A DNA stretch of 64,000 bases from Pomphorhynchus laevis (Eukaryota > Acanthocephala > Palaeacanthocephala > Echinorhynchida > Pomphorhynchidae), in the NCBI GenBank assembly GCA_012934845.2, contig WNNJ02003012.1, positions 62,001-126,000 of the forward strand, in the 5' to 3' direction. The stretch's first letter is position 1; every line of letters starts with the position of its first letter. Positions 9,661 to 22,985 of this stretch are shown here, one piece after another. Under the pieces are notes generated by a model. It was not told the origin of the DNA. It did no database searches and saw nothing but the letters and a program-made list of their open reading frames with translations. Both the position numbers and the translations under genes were made by a program.

Positions 9661-9849
9661 TTTAACCTGGCCGAAATCAAGGAACTGCGAATTACAACAA
9701 GATCATGCAAATATTGATGCAATTGTGGAAGGTAGAGTAAGACATATTTCCTAATCTTCTGGCGAATATTATTGTAGACTACAATGTCGTTTTACGTTAT
9801 TCAATTCGACATTGAGAATAGTGTGTTTAGTTGTTTTTAGTAAAGCCGA

Positions 9850-10530
9850 ATATAATTTATTGGGACATTAAGTATTAAATAATAAGTTTAAAAAGCTAAA
9901 AGGTGATCCAACCTTAAGAATACAAGCTGAATATAATTAATTTCTTAGGAAACTACATAAAGAGGAGAAACCCAGCAAATCAATGTTAAATAGGTTTATT
10001 TTAAGGAACTCCAAGCCTGGTTTTATGTACATTTTGCAATAAGTCCATAAACGGTCCATTCTGTCAGATCCATTATTTCTACTTATAGTACATACGTTTA
10101 TGTAGTAAGTATATCGTTAATAATTTTTTTCATAAACTAAGCGATGAACATTTTTCTCGTGTAGGAGATGGGATGCTGTTCGCAAAACGTATGTAGAATA
10201 TTGGCATTTCTGAAAAATAATAATTTCACTTGACGTAAAATCTATTTTTACTAACATCCCGTTTTTTGAGTCCATAAGTTTGGCATCTAAATGATTAGTA
10301 AATACAGAATTTGGGAAACATTTAAGTACATGTGATTGTGTAACCTTACTCAAATTGTGTAACCTTACTCAAATCATGTACCACGAATATTAATTTTCAA
10401 TTTGGATGTGAAATGTGGGAACAAGTTGATGGTTTGTCTATGGGTAATTCCCTAGCCTTAGTACTTGCCGAAATATACATGAGAAGGTGGGAACTCACAC
10501 ATTTAAAGGATACGAATTCCATTTACACTT
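9850..10530 (+). pseudogene. decayed Penelope-type RT fragment
   Basis: Two blocks can be recognised. About 9870-10040 reads as a segment ending in NSKPGFMY and VHK, the LPKIHK region just before the RT fingers. About 10395-10520 reads WEQVDGLSMGNSLALVLAEI, the Q-x-DGL-x-MGSPLAP-x-LA motif of Penelope RTs. The YxDD box is not seen. Between them, 10100-10380 holds an open minus-strand frame that I regard as chance, and a 16-bp tandem repeat (GTAACCTTACTCAAAT) at about 10340-10375. Confidence 0.5.
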
Positions 10531-10597
10531 AACTATGTGCATGCTGCTTTTGTCCTTTAGTGTATGCTGATTTTTGTATACCGTTCGTGTATGCTGC

Positions 10598-10830
10598 TTT
10601 TTGCATTGACAATTTTTCCAATATTGTTTTCTATTTTTTCAATTTATATTTTTGTAGCGTTTTTAGATGAACTAAGGAAGTCTTTCAAGATGAAACATCA
10701 AAAAAACTTTTCTTGTATAATGTTTTTTGCATTGACACTTTTCTAATATTCTTTTCTTTTTTCATTCAATTTTATATCTTTGTAATGTGTTTTTAGATGG
10801 ACTGAATATGCCTTTCATTGTTAAACGTAT
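10598..10830 (+). repeat. about 122-bp diverged tandem duplication
   Basis: 10598-10690 and 10722-10830 share TTTTTGCATTGACA, then a pyrimidine/T-rich tract and GTTTTTAGATG-ACT in the same order. The T-rich stretch followed by TTTTTAG resembles intron 3' ends, but no flanking exon is evident. Confidence 0.45.
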
Positions 10831-11599
10831 CATAAAACGTTGTTGCGTCCCGCTATACATTTACAACAAATGAATAGGGACTATTATTGGACCATAGATA
10901 GCTCATTTTTAATTCTATATATTGGAATTAATAAATTAAAACGGGACATCTTACAGAATTGTTTTTAAATTCTACATAATTTTATACAACTGAAAATCAC
11001 GAACGACAACTCCAACGAAGTTTCTTTATGTATAAAAACAATTGCTGACAAATACTCGTACAGGTAGAAATTAAAAGCATATATAGTAAAATATTAAGAG
11101 CACGACTGACTAATGAAGGATATAACTTATGTGAAGTTATATAGGTCGTTTGTTTAATTACCACAAACAAGTAGAAAGGTTGGCGTATGCGCTCGATAAG
11201 AGTGCTTTTAAATTCTACTTGTTAGGTATTGGTAAGTGAATTATTCATGACATACTATCACAAGTATTAATTACAAGTACATGTATGTGTACAAGAATGA
11301 CATATTAAGCTATTTAAGGGTGATGCACTTCAAGTCAGTTGTGCAATAACCCCAACTGATACGACTCAAAAATGGAAACAGCATAGATTTGGTTCATGCT
11401 GTTTGAGTCTTTCAGATTCCTTCAATCAGAAGAGTAATAGGCAGGAAAAGTAATCCATTTGTTTCATAAAATAAAACATTAAGTTAATGCAATTATATCT
11501 TATACAATGTCATCATCAGTATTTCATGCTAATCACTTGAGTACGACATTTAATAAAAATGTCGGGCGAGTTTCTAGCTGCAAGAAGTCGACAAATATA
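10831..11599. other. no gene; partial relative of the macro-repeat
   Basis: Most of this stretch is featureless AT-rich sequence. About 11480-11575 (with ACGACATTTAATAAAAATGTCGGGC) is a diverged relative of 13090-13195 and 28555-28660 in the macro-repeat. It therefore belongs to the same repeat family. Confidence 0.4.
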
Positions 11600-12640
11600 T
11601 TTAAAAAATGTTATTTTCGTTGTCAGAACAATAGTAATAAGAAACTAATGATGTCATTGATTTAGCCATTGATTTATTGCTGTTTATAATCATTTGTATT
11701 ATATTGACAACATTAGAAGTTTTTACCTTAGTATTTTTGTAGAAAATCTAATGCGGCCTGACCTCATATAGACTCAAACTTAAGTAGGCCCTAGAGAAAT
11801 TGAGTTTGAGATGCCTGATTTACAGCAAAACGTTCTCGAATTAAAAAATTCGGAAATTTTTAAACGTAGAAAATATAAATGTATTTTAATGGCGAGAATT
11901 TTATAGTACAGAGAATAAAAACTAACATATAGAATACTATATGTTACATAGTCACATACTAACATATGTGCTATCAATATAACACAATAATGAATGTGTA
12001 TCGACACAAGAGTAAAATATTTCTATAAATAAGGCAAAATGCCCGGGATACATTATAGAACAAAGAGTAAAATAAAGATAGAAATCGTAGAATTTAGAAA
12101 ATATACAATTTGCAACAAATTGTAACAGAATAAAGATAACAATTCAGAAATAAGACACACTGTATATGTGCTAGATTTTTGCCTTGGCAACGTTTAAACA
12201 AATAATCTCGTCAAATTTTGCATCATCAAGACTATGTATAGCAAAACGTTTTCAGATTACAAAACTGTAATTTAATGGAGACGATTTAGCGTGTTAGTTG
12301 TCATTGGTATTGATAAGAATTTGCTGACTTTGACACAATTTCACTGAATGCATTTACCACATCTCTAATAGCCGTTTCTAACTATTCATGTTTTGAAAAA
12401 CATACCATCATGCAATCACGAAGACGACCAATTAGTTGTTTGCTAATATGTCTGAACTCACATGATACCAGTTTCGTAAAGTGCATTAGTTCTTCTGTCA
12501 TAGTGATCGACAACAAAATATCATGATACTTAGACGCTACTTTCAAATTGTCTTAATATACTTGGTTAAATCAAAGATATGATGGATATATTAAATCCCA
12601 ATTTGGTTTTTTCTATAATTCAAATAAAGTAACGAATTTT
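11600..12640. repeat. repeat R with upstream flank, copy 1
   Basis: 11600-12060 matches 41585-42240 and 63470-64000 (TTTTCGTTGTCAGAACAATA start). 12060-12640 matches 22440-22985 and 42258-42607 (ATACAATTTGCAACAAATTG, later GATATGATGGATATATTAAA). It is non-coding in the three copies compared. At the other two places the R segment precedes the hepadnavirus-like retroelement; here it leads into macro-repeat alpha and the retroelement is absent. Confidence 0.75.
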
Positions 12641-13783
12641 AAGACAGTTTTAGTAGATATGTGACTTGAGATCAATTGATTGGGTACAATTTTGCTTGCA
12701 TTTTTACTACGGAATATGCATAAAACTAGAATCTTCTTTAAGGTTTATTTAAAAATTTTCATTGCAATTGAAAATGATTTTGATTAGTTTAAAATTATTT
12801 CAATTAGTTTCATTACTTCAGGTGTATGGACATAAATCTAAAAGATTTGTGTTGGCAGCCTGGCGGTCTCTCTATGCATCCAGCAGTGGATGATTCCCGT
12901 CACTAATGAGACAATATGTAGAAAAATAAACACTAGTTATTTTGTTTCTTAAATTCTTCTTGGCATCTACGTCATAGCGTGTAATGTAAAAATGCAAGAA
13001 ACGATATAATTTTAAAGAAAATTTCTATAGTCTTCAAAATCAATAACATACTTTTGATAAAGCAATAAAATTGATGATAAATATATCATTAAAATTTATG
13101 CTATTATATCTAATACAAACCCCGAATCAGTATTTAATGTTGATGGTTTGATCACGATATTAAACAATGTCGAGCAAAGTACCTTTATATAAAGTGGATC
13201 AACTTGGGACATGGAAATTAACAGATTTCTCTAATCGCCTTAGAATAAATCCGGTCTTACTCAAACGACAAATATATTAATAAACGACAGTATCTAAAAA
13301 CCTCTACAGATTTTCACATTAGGAAATTAGTTTTACATTACGAGATTAGTTAAGTAGTAACGATTAAGACACTTTTTAAAACACTAAGGTGTAATCATAA
13401 AATTTTTTCATTTTTGAGTGATGCATAGAAATATTGGACAGCACTTTTATAAAAAGCGCAATATTTATCAAAATAAATTAATTCAATTCATTAACAACAT
13501 GAACAAATGTTTTGCAATATACGCGGTGACGTTTGTAGATTAGGAATCTTAATTCGGATTTAAAACATTTAATTAAACCATCGAAATCTCTAAATTTATG
13601 AATATTCGGATATTCGTTTGCTACTTGAATGCTTGTATATTTTATAGATTTCATTATAAATTAACTGTATCTCACAAATTAACAGAAGTAATTGACTGTA
13701 AATAACGCAGAAACCTAAAAATGACCATACAGTAAGACAGCGACGATAAGCAGAGTAGTTTTATTATGTTTCATTGTCTAGAT

Positions 13784-16093
13784 CAGTGTTTCTCAAAGTG
13801 GTCCGTAGCGCCCCCTTTGGGCCTGTTTGACGATTCAGGGGGCGGTAGAGAATTTTTGATTATAAGGGGGTCCATGAAAGAGAGGTGGGGGTCGGTGAAA
13901 AAAATGTAAATTTCATCTTCATTACAAATAAACAACACATATTTAAGACTATAAGTAAGTACGAAATAGCCAATTACAATTTATCCTTTTAGTTTTCGAA
14001 TGTGTCGAAAAATGTGTCGTTTTTCTTTTAAAATATTATCATAAAATTTTTACTACCTATTTTTCATTTTTTGAGATAAATTACTTCTGGAATTCTTTTT
14101 GTGGAAATATTTTGTCTTAACAACCAATTCTGAGAAATAAAATTTTTACAATACCCCCAAAAATGGGAGAGCGACAAAAAAGAAGGCACTATAGCATGGA
14201 ATACTTGAAATTTGGGTTTATAGTTTCTCCAATAAACGAGAAGAAGCCTTTTTGTTTGCTTTGTGAAAGGGAATTGTCAAATAGCGCCATGAAACCATCA
14301 AGGCTGTTGGAACATCTGAATAACATTCATAGTGAGGATAAAGATAAAGAATTAGAATATTTCCAAAGACTTGAGAAAAGGTTTGAAAAACAACCAAAAT
14401 TAGAAGATCTTTTTTATCTGGTTCAAAACAGAACAATTATGGACTTTTGGCATCTTATAATATCTCTTTGTTGATAGCTAAAGCAGGGATGTCTCATAGT
14501 ATTGGAGAAGTACTACTTATACCAGTAATTAGAGAGGTTATAAGCACGGTATTACACAAGGAGTCTTCATCTATTATAAATAGAATCTCTTTAAGCAACA
14601 GCACTGTTCAAAGAAGAATAGATGAAATGGCACAGGATGTAGAATAAACATTATGTGAGTACCTAAGAACGGCTTCCTTTTCCCTTCAATTAGATGAGTC
14701 TACACTGCCCGGAAATGAAGCTTTGCTATTAGCCTATGTTCGATTTATAAAGGATGGTAGGATATGTCAGGAATTATTGTTTGCGGAAACTTTAAAAACA
14801 GATACCAAAGGTGAGTCTTTATTCGATGTTCTGAAGGAGTTTCTCGATAAAAAAGAGATACCGTTAAATAATATTCTAACAATCGCCACCGACGGGGCTC
14901 CAGCAATGATAGGGCGTCATCGAGGATTGGTCGCCCATTTAAAAAATTACGTACCAAATATAATAGCCATACACTGTGTAATCCACAGACAACATCTTGT
15001 TGCAAAAAACTTAAGTGTCCGTTTACATCAAACTCTGTGTTATGTTATTCAAGCTATAAACAAGATTAAGAGCAGCTCACTTAGTTCAAGATTATTCCAG
15101 CAGCTTTGTGTCGAAAACGACGAAGAATTCAATTCCTTATTGCATCACACCGAAGTTAGGTGGTTATCAAAAGGTTGTTGTTTGAATAGAGTTTTGAATC
15201 TATATAGCTCTGTCATTGAATTTTTTATCGAAAGAGATGATCCAATACACCTAAAGTTAAACGAATCAATAGTTGATATAGCATATTTGACTGATTTGTT
15301 TAATTTATTTAATGAAATGAATCTAAAACTACAGGGCAATGATCTAAACTTAATAAAGGCAAAATCTGTGCTAGCAGGATTTGTAAATAAGATATTATTA
15401 TACAAACAGAATTTAGGAAGAGGCATATTTACACAATTCCCAAATCTTGAATTAGCAAAGCCTTCAGAAGATGATATTCTTGCTTACTGCAGCCATCTTG
15501 ATACCCTATATTATGATTTTAATCAAAGATTTGTCGATATTTTTACAATGAACATACCTGATTGGATTCTAGATCCTTTTTCGAACATTCCTACAGAAGG
15601 ATCAGCAAGATTGCAAGAAGAATTATTGGAATTGAGTAATGATTATGAATTGAAATTCAAATTCAAAATCGGCTATCAACAATTTTGGTTGCAAAATAAA
15701 ATTCAACAAAGTTATCCTGAAACATGGGCAATCGTTCAGAAGTTTTTGATTGCCTTCCCAACGTCATATCTAGTCGAAAGAGGATTTAGCGCAGTTACAA
15801 ATATTTTGTCAAAGAAAAGAAATCGTCTTCAAATAGTTCAGAGAGGCAATCTAAGACTTCTATTAACTAATATAGAACCGAAAATCAAAACCCTGGTAGA
15901 CTCGCACCAGATACATCCGTCTCATTAAACACTTAACGCAAACTATTATTTAAAAATATGGAGATCGTGCTTAAAATAAACTAAAAGTAAATCATAATTT
16001 ATATTAATATATTTTTTTATATCAGGGGGTCCATAATAAATATTGTTTTTTTTTCAAAGGGAACAGCTGACAAAAAAAGTTTGAGGAACACTG
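13784..16093 (+). mobile_element. hAT DNA transposon (ZBED5/Buster-like), recently inserted but broken
   Basis: Begins CAGTGTTTCTCAAAG and ends in the inverted form TTTGAGGAACACTG, with an 8-bp target duplication GTCTAGAT at 13776-13783 and 16094-16101. The paralogous copies at about 29255 and 53152 have a single GTCTAGAT with no insert, which confirms the boundaries. Internal transposase at 14163-15928. Confidence 0.95.
14163..15928 (+). pseudogene. hAT transposase (SCAND3/ZBED5-like), with one frameshift and one stop
   Basis: The N-terminal part (14163-14474) has a degenerate BED-type zinc finger: PFCLLCERELSNSAMKPSRL then HLNNIHSE. A frame change near 14450 leads to ASYNISLLIAKAGMSHSIGE, the hallmark following segment of the ZBED5/SCAND3 group. 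An in-frame TAA at 14645 precedes the long 401-residue frame (14723-15928). That frame contains LTIATDGAPAMIGRHRG (catalytic D region), IHCVIHRQHL, EVRWLSKG, and near the C-terminus FPTSYLVERGFSAV plus NRLQIVQRGNLRL, the hAT dimerisation region. The complete product would be about 580 residues, normal for this family. Only two visible lesions suggest recent death or a member mobilised in trans. Confidence 0.9.
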
Positions 16094-18030
16094 GTCTAGA
16101 TTATGAAATATGAAAGTCATATAAAATAAAAGTGTCAATATTTCTTGTAATTTTAGTAAAATATAAAATCATGTTCTAAAATTGTGGGAATCTTAAAATA
16201 TACTTCAAATTTTGAATTTTTATTTCTTCATCAAAGAGAAATCAATAGAAATTGATAAAAACTTAAACATACCAAGACTGAAATAGAAATATCAATTTTA
16301 CAAAAAGCTACGTTAGTCACATAAAATAACTAAGTCGATAAAACACAACTTGCTTCGACAAAAGTAAAACACATCTATAAGCTGTGCCTGTGTTATAAAC
16401 AAATAAGTCAAAATGTGTAATAGGACAAACACAAAATGTTAACAAGTAGAAGACAGACAATTTTTAATCTACATTTACACATTTAAATTACAAATAACGC
16501 AATCACAACTCGAATTTTCACAGTGTAAGATTTATTGTTACAAACATACAAAAATTAGAACAACGTATTTTGGTTTGCTTATAGTGTGTCAAAAGTAATG
16601 GTATAAATACGAAACTACTTAAATTTACCGTAGAGGAATGTAAGCCCGGTCCTTTTAATAGCGGATACACTTTCTATGCAAACTATTTTTCTGATATTTG
16701 CTATCGAGAAAGTCAAAATAAATAACTTAGCAAGCACATATTTTATATCCAACAATGAATACAGTATTTGCGGAAACAAATAAGTTTTATCATTTAGATC
16801 GAAATCACCATGTTTTGTTTATATGCAATAATACGTAATTGTAAACTAAACGATTTTTACTAGTGTGCAATCAAAAATTGAAAGTAAAAAAGCTAAGATA
16901 GGAAATATTTTTATCAAACAATAAATACAGTATAAACGATATTATTTCAGAACGCTAATTTCAAGAATACAGTTGAATATGGAAATATTTATCAATTTGA
17001 AATATATAACACTTAATTCACTCTATAGCTGTAATATTGTCTTCAAAAGAAAGAAAAGTATGAGGTTGAATAAAGGAAATAGAACATCTAGAGAATGTAT
17101 ATACGTTGTTATCATATTAATGTTCTGATCGTCTAATAATTGATATGCGGAAATAGCATTACGGTCGATTATGTATTAAGTCAGATTATCGGCCGTTTGT
17201 TCAAAAGCCGTTATACAATATAGGAACTTGATAGACAGTATTTCATGCTATGATAGAAGACATTAATAATTATCCGATAGAACGCAACGAAAATTAACAG
17301 ATAGAAGACGGATGTCGAAATCTTTTTTGCCAGAACTTCGTGAACTGCCGCGATTTAATAAATAAATTTTTTTGAAGTCTGATTTGTTTTATTTTATAAG
17401 TTTCTGGACTTTTAAATAAAAATATTTTCACGAAATTACGAAAAATTCGATTTGTTTGTATTATGTCACAATATGACACAAAAGATTTTTAATAAAACTT
17501 TTGTTCAGATTCAATCAAACGGAAACGAGTAATTAAGTATTTTGCCTGACATTATCTATCTGTTCGAGTAGTTTACTCTCATTTTTCTTGACTGAAAATC
17601 TTTAAATGTTGCTTAAATTATAAAAAAACATATCATTTTCATTTTTACATATAATTTTACGTATGACTTAAATAGGGAAATATAATCAGAAATGAAAAAT
17701 AATCGGGTGCTCTTATTCCGTCTTGCATTGTTGAAACATGACATTCTTTATGTATAAAGAAAAGCAGATAGGTGTAATAGAAAGTCCTTGTTGAATAACC
17801 TCGAATTTATTTAGTCCGTATAAGGATTGAAGACCGGTAATATTTCCTTTGTCGTTTATGTTACTTGATATCGCTGAAGTCTATTACACTGAAAAAATCA
17901 CTGCATTACATTAACTTTGAATGCGCTAGCTAGTTCATGCAATTCGCACATAGTGAAGTCTCTCTGCTTTTTGCAGTGTAGAAACATAAAATACTATATA
18001 TATCAAAAGAAGCAGTTAGGTATATATATC

Positions 18031-18460
18031 CAATTATGAAAATACACCAGCTGTCAAGCATACCGATTCGTTTCAATCGATCTTCCTGATCTCATACGAT
18101 ACAATATATAATAGAATCATAAGGAGAATTATAAGGAGAATCATATTGGATACTACTGATTAATTGACTGAAACAGAAGGAAATAAAGATTCACAACCTC
18201 CTACCACACCTACTGCGGATCCACAAGATCCATCTACATATATAAATTGAAACCACAAAAGCAAATCGTACACAGTTTACGCCTATAAATGGATCTGCAT
18301 TCGCAGTTATATCCACACGGCATATTCCACATTCATTCGTAAGATTTAGATCTTTTAATTGACTCGGAGCAAGCCCGCGCATATTGGTGGGCATCTGTAA
18401 TGCCCACAATTCTTCTATCAGAAAATTAATGGAGTTACTAGACACGCCACTCTACTAAGG
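18031..18460 (-). pseudogene. possible inverted 5' part of the LINE (PHD-like ORF1 head)
   Basis: The minus strand is open over 18191-18445 with NLTNECGICRVDITANADPF, a C-x2-C motif of the sort found in PHD-finger ORF1 proteins of CR1/Jockey-type LINEs. It abuts the plus-strand LINE at 18461. An inverted 5' end is the classic product of twin priming during LINE insertion. Both the domain call and the mechanism are inference. Macro-repeat alpha stops matching at about 18030, just before it. Confidence 0.35.
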
Positions 18461-21400
18461 GTGGTTCGTTATTTATTGTCGGAAATGTGTGGAACTGGCT
18501 TTAGACCAGATTTCATGAATCTGCCGCAATGGTGTGATTCGATGGAAACGTTTGATGCAGCAATTCAATTTCAAAATGATATTTGTGAGCAGAGAGATAT
18601 TGAATATGTATCTCGAACACATTTTAACAAAACGTGTAGCGTCGTGGATTTAGATAGCACAAATTTTGATAATTTAATTCCTCATTGTAATGATTTAGTT
18701 AAGAGCAATGTAAACATTAGTAACACGTTTACGCCGGGTAATAACCTCAGTTCGATCGGAATTTGTAAGGTAGCCTCCGGTGTTAATTTAGTTGATAAGA
18801 GCTTTCATGATATTAGATTTCGGACAATTAACATTAGATGTTCTGTAAAAGGGTGTGATGTAATAGCCATTAAAGTGCCTAAATAAATTGAACAATATAA
18901 AGAAAAAATATTTACATGTGGATTCTGCGCTGAATTTTCTTTCAGAGAGATTCAACGAGAATTAGTGAATAAAATTAACAAAGTAGATTTAGAAGTAAAA
19001 TGCAAAAAAATGTATCAATGTAGGAAAAGACGTTTATAATACACGAGATAATAGTTCAAACAAACAACCAAAACTTATTCACGATGAAATTACAAACAAA
19101 TCACATGAACACTTTGACGAAATTGAAAATCAAATAGGAATGTTACCCATGTACAGTAATCATGAATATACTGTAGAGAATAACGCGTCAAAGAATTACC
19201 GACAAAAATATGTGAATAAACGTAACAACAGGTTTGCCTCTAGGACTCGATGTATTATGATGACCAATGTTCCTGAGTTAGATAGTCCAAAATTACATAA
19301 ACGAATTCTACACGACAAAAGAATTGTATATGATAATCTTACTAAAGCATTTTCAACAGATGATAATCTTAAATTGGAAATTAGTAATGCGGTTGTGATA
19401 CATGTCGGGCAATCTTTAGATGGTGTGGGAGTACAACCCTACTGGACCGAGGCTAGTTAAAGTAATGTTCAAAAATACAGAGCAAGTGTCTACACTACTA
19501 CAAAAACGTCATGAATTACGTAAAAATAACGCTAATTTCAGTATCTTTCCTGACCGATCCCCAAACAAACGCCTAGCTTCACATCATATAAGTTGTAATA
19601 ATATCTCACATCACTCATCACCTAAACATATCAAAAATGTTCGGGATTTTCGGATCGACAAGATACAACCAGATGTCCGTTAGAAAAAGTCAGTCATAAA
19701 CTGTTAGACTTACCAAAGTCCAATAAATCCGCTATTAGCGCTAAAATGTTGTATCCAGTATTATATCTTAGCAATGCACGTAGTATTGTGAATAAGTTAA
19801 CTAATCTAGAAGTTACACTATATCAAGATGACGTAGACTTGTGTATAATTGGAGAATCATGGATAGATGAGATTAGTTGTGCATTTGCCCACGTAGAAGG
19901 ATTCACGAAGTTGTCGGTAGAAAGAAAACATAAAAAGGGTGGGGTATTTGCGTGTAATCAAAAAATAATACCATAAAGTCAGCCATAATAATATCAAGTT
20001 ATTTCTGCGATGATTTAGAATACCTTGTGATAAAGATAAATAACTATATTGAGAAGAGGATATTCCACATGACAGTCATATCAGTATATCATCCAACAGG
20101 TGGAAATAAGGACATTGCGGTAAAAAAACTGGGTTCAGAGCTAGAATTAATCCTAAAGACAGAAAAACACATTGTTGTTGCAGGAGATTCAATCATCTTC
20201 CAGTTGACTGCTATGCCAGCCACCTAGGATGTTACAGTTAGTAAATTTCAATACCAGAGGTATATCTGTTCTAGATAAAGTGTACACTAATATAGGTTCA
20301 TATTTTGGCAACGTTCGTAAAAATGCTTCATTTGGCAATTCGGACCATTGTGGTATTATTTGCATACCTAGTAATCGTATATTAAAATTTGTACACGTCA
20401 GGTACAATTATTCGATAAAAGAGCCCATCATATGGATAAGTTGCGAAATATGATTTACTACAAATTATTAATTTGCTTAGAATTCGATGAAAACTCATTT
20501 GAATACTTTAACAAATTGATAAACGAATGTTTTTCAAAATGTATCCTGTGCAAAACATATAAAATGACAAACAGAGATCCTCAATGGATAACTACACTGA
20601 TTAAAGATATAGAATTCAGACGTCAAAAAGCATTTAAGCAAAATGATACAACAAATTATAGCCGTCTGTCTGTAAAGCTTAATAATAAAATTGCGGAAGC
20701 TCGCATGGCATGGGCAAATAATAAATTGGGAAGTCGTACGGATAGTTGCTTTTGGAAAGGTATTAATGCAATAAGAGGAGTTAAGAGAGAATGTGAATTC
20801 GATATACTCGAATACAATGAATAAAACTACGTTAGATAATATAAAAATGCAGTTAGCTATACCTAACAATGAATCATCTAATGTCTTTAACAGTATAGAT
20901 GATACTCAAACAAGCATATCTATTGAAATTTCAGAAAACGAGGTGATTGATACAATATTCGGTTTACCGGTAAAAAAGACATGCGGGCCAGGTCTTCCAA
21001 AATGGGTTCTCAAGCATATTAACGATATCACTGCAAAGCCCCTTGCAAAGTTTTTTACTTCTATCTTTACGCATGCGAGAGTACCTAGCAGCTTAAAAGC
21101 TAGCAGCATTCGATTAATATCAAAAGGAAACAAGCCACTAAGTGCAGTAAATTTTAGACCGATCGCTCTTATTCCTTCTTTAGCAAGAGTACTTGAGCGT
21201 TACTTCAAATCACGTTTTGTCGATTAATACAAATGTACAATAGGTAAAAGTCAATTCGCGTTTAAGCCTAGAGGTTCAACGACAAAGGCGCTTCTTAATA
21301 TAACTCAAATTATATCATCCATGCTCGACTTAAGTTCATTTAATATTGTTCAACTGATTCAAGTCGACTTGAGTAAAGCTTTTGATATAGTTCCAATATC

Positions 21401-22160
21401 TTCGTTATGTTCGAAATTACATGCATTTCACTTTCCCAAATGGCAAGCTAAATTTCTGAAAAACTATCTTACAGAGAGATGTTAGATAGTCAAATTTGAT
21501 AACTGTGCATATGAACCAATCCATATTAATCTAGGTGTACCTCAAGGAAGTTTGCTGTCCCCTATGCTTTTTGCATTATTTATAAATGATTTCGCAACAA
21601 AATGTGAAGCTTCGAAATGCATAAAGTACGCGAATGACATTACTATAATTATATCTAAATCAGATATGTCTTCGTCGAATTTAATAGCTGCGTATGAGGT
21701 AGGTAATCTAATAAAATGTGTGAGGAAAACTCACTATCTGTTAATCAGAATAAATCCAAAATAATCCGTTTCACACTTCGCGGAAACAACAACTTATCAA
21801 GACTACATGATCACAATTTAATGAGAGTTGAGAATATAAAAATATTAGGTATGCATTATGCAGCTAATATGTCATGAGCATGGCATATACATATTATATC
21901 ACGCAAATGCGCATCGAGATTATCTTTCATAAGGAAATTGAAATAATTAGGTGCAACATCATAAAAACAAAAACTTATATAAACTTCACCTATCAGATCA
22001 TTATAACTTACGGATATCCGTGTTTTTGCTCGCACAGCGAGCGTGACGTAGCTAAATTGAATAGTGTTCGTAAGTATGCGAAGATCTGCGGAGTGAAGTC
22101 GACGCAGGTGATGGAGATAATCCTGAGATATGCCACGTTAGAAATCTTCTGCTCATAATG
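18461..22160 (+). pseudogene. APE-type LINE (CR1/Jockey-like), decayed
   Basis: Plus-strand remains of a LINE of about 3.7 kb. ORF1-like frames lie at 18461-18886 and 19140-19683 (a possible FTCGFC finger at about 18910). The APE endonuclease begins LYLSNARSIVNKLTNL at 19749, with CIIGESWI and a terminal NSDHCGI at about 20335. The RT follows (about 20930-21760) with GPGLPKWVLKHI, VNFRPIALIPSLARVLER, QVDLSKAFDIV (21358-21393) and GVPQGSLLSPMLFALF. The catalytic box reads YANDIT instead of YADD (about 21628), a missing key aspartate. The tail KLNSVRKYAKICGV lies near 22055. At least six stops or frame changes make it long dead. Subfamily is not assignable. Confidence 0.8.
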
Positions 22161-22439
22161 TGGTTAAGAAACAACTCTGAGAACGAAGGTAAGAATTAAT
22201 GTTACAACCATTATAATCTTGTTTGTTCTCACCACATTAACTCAATTTTTAGCTATTCCCTTTAACAACCGGAGACAAGATGCGGCAGAGCCGGTTACTG
22301 GATCAGGAGGAAGCGATAACAATAATAATACTGATGTGAATAGATCAAATAATGCAAGCACAACTACCCGAAGAAAGGCCACCAGATAGAAGGCCTCATC
22401 GAAGAGAGGTGGCTGTACCGCAGCCAGAGCCAGAAGACG
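22161..22439 (+). other. LINE 3' tail or unassigned sequence
   Basis: A plus-strand frame here is rich in N, T and R (SGGSDNNNNTDVNRSNN region, then arginine-rich). It reads like low-complexity protein but has an early stop. It may be the end of the LINE or a fragment of another gene; I cannot decide. Confidence 0.25.
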
Positions 22440-22985
22440 AACGATAGAATAAAGAGTAGAATAAATATAGAAAACAACGAACTTAGAAAATATACAATTT
22501 GCAACAAATTGTAAAAGAATAAAGATAACAATTCAGAAATAGGATACACTGTAGATGTACTAAATTTTTGTCTCCGCGACGTTTTATCAAATAATCTCGG
22601 CAAATTTGGCATAACCAACACTATGTATAGCAAAACGTTTCCAGATTACAAAACTGTGATTTAATGGAGACGATTTAGCGTCTTAGTTGTCATTGGTATT
22701 TATAAGAATTTTGCTGACTTTGACACAATTTCACTGAATGACTTTACCACGTCTATAATAGTCGTTTCTTATTATTACTGTTTTCAAAAATACACCATCA
22801 AGCAATCACGATGACGACCAATTAGTTGTTAGCTAATATGTTTTAACTCACATATTACCAGTAACGTTAAGTGCATTAGTTCTTCTGTCAGAGTGATCGA
22901 AAACAAAATATCATGATACTTAGATGCTACTTTTAACTTTTCTTAATATACTTGGTTAAATCAAAGATATGATGGATATATTAAA
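22440..22985. repeat. repeat R, copy 2
   Basis: Matches 12060-12640 and 42258-42607, starting at the AGAATAAA-rich segment and ending at GATATGATGGATATATTAAA. It lies upstream of hepadnavirus-like retroelement copy 1, as copy 3 does before retroelement copy 2. Confidence 0.85.

Larger units (their letters stand above)
12650..18030. repeat. macro-repeat copy alpha (older), interrupted by a hAT
   Basis: From AGTAGATATGTGACTTGAGA onward this matches 28120-31760 (beta) and 52020-58160 (gamma) in order, at visibly lower identity than beta to gamma. It includes the GCATCCAGCAGTGGATGATT box at about 12875, the ATAAATATATCATT-to-GTCGGGC-like stretch, and an R450 copy at 17540-18030. The 2310-bp hAT at 13784-16093 is absent from beta and gamma. 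No gene other than the hAT is seen. Confidence 0.88.

Noticed and set aside
10117-10353. Minus-strand 78-residue frame between Penelope RT remnants
   Set aside because: It is antisense to decayed plus-strand Penelope text and has no family likeness.
22364-22633. Minus-strand 89-residue hydrophobic open frame, also present at 42152-42448
   Set aside because: It lies in repeat R and is antisense to nothing recognisable. The third R copy (12060 on) does not keep the frame, so it is nucleotide similarity, not coding.
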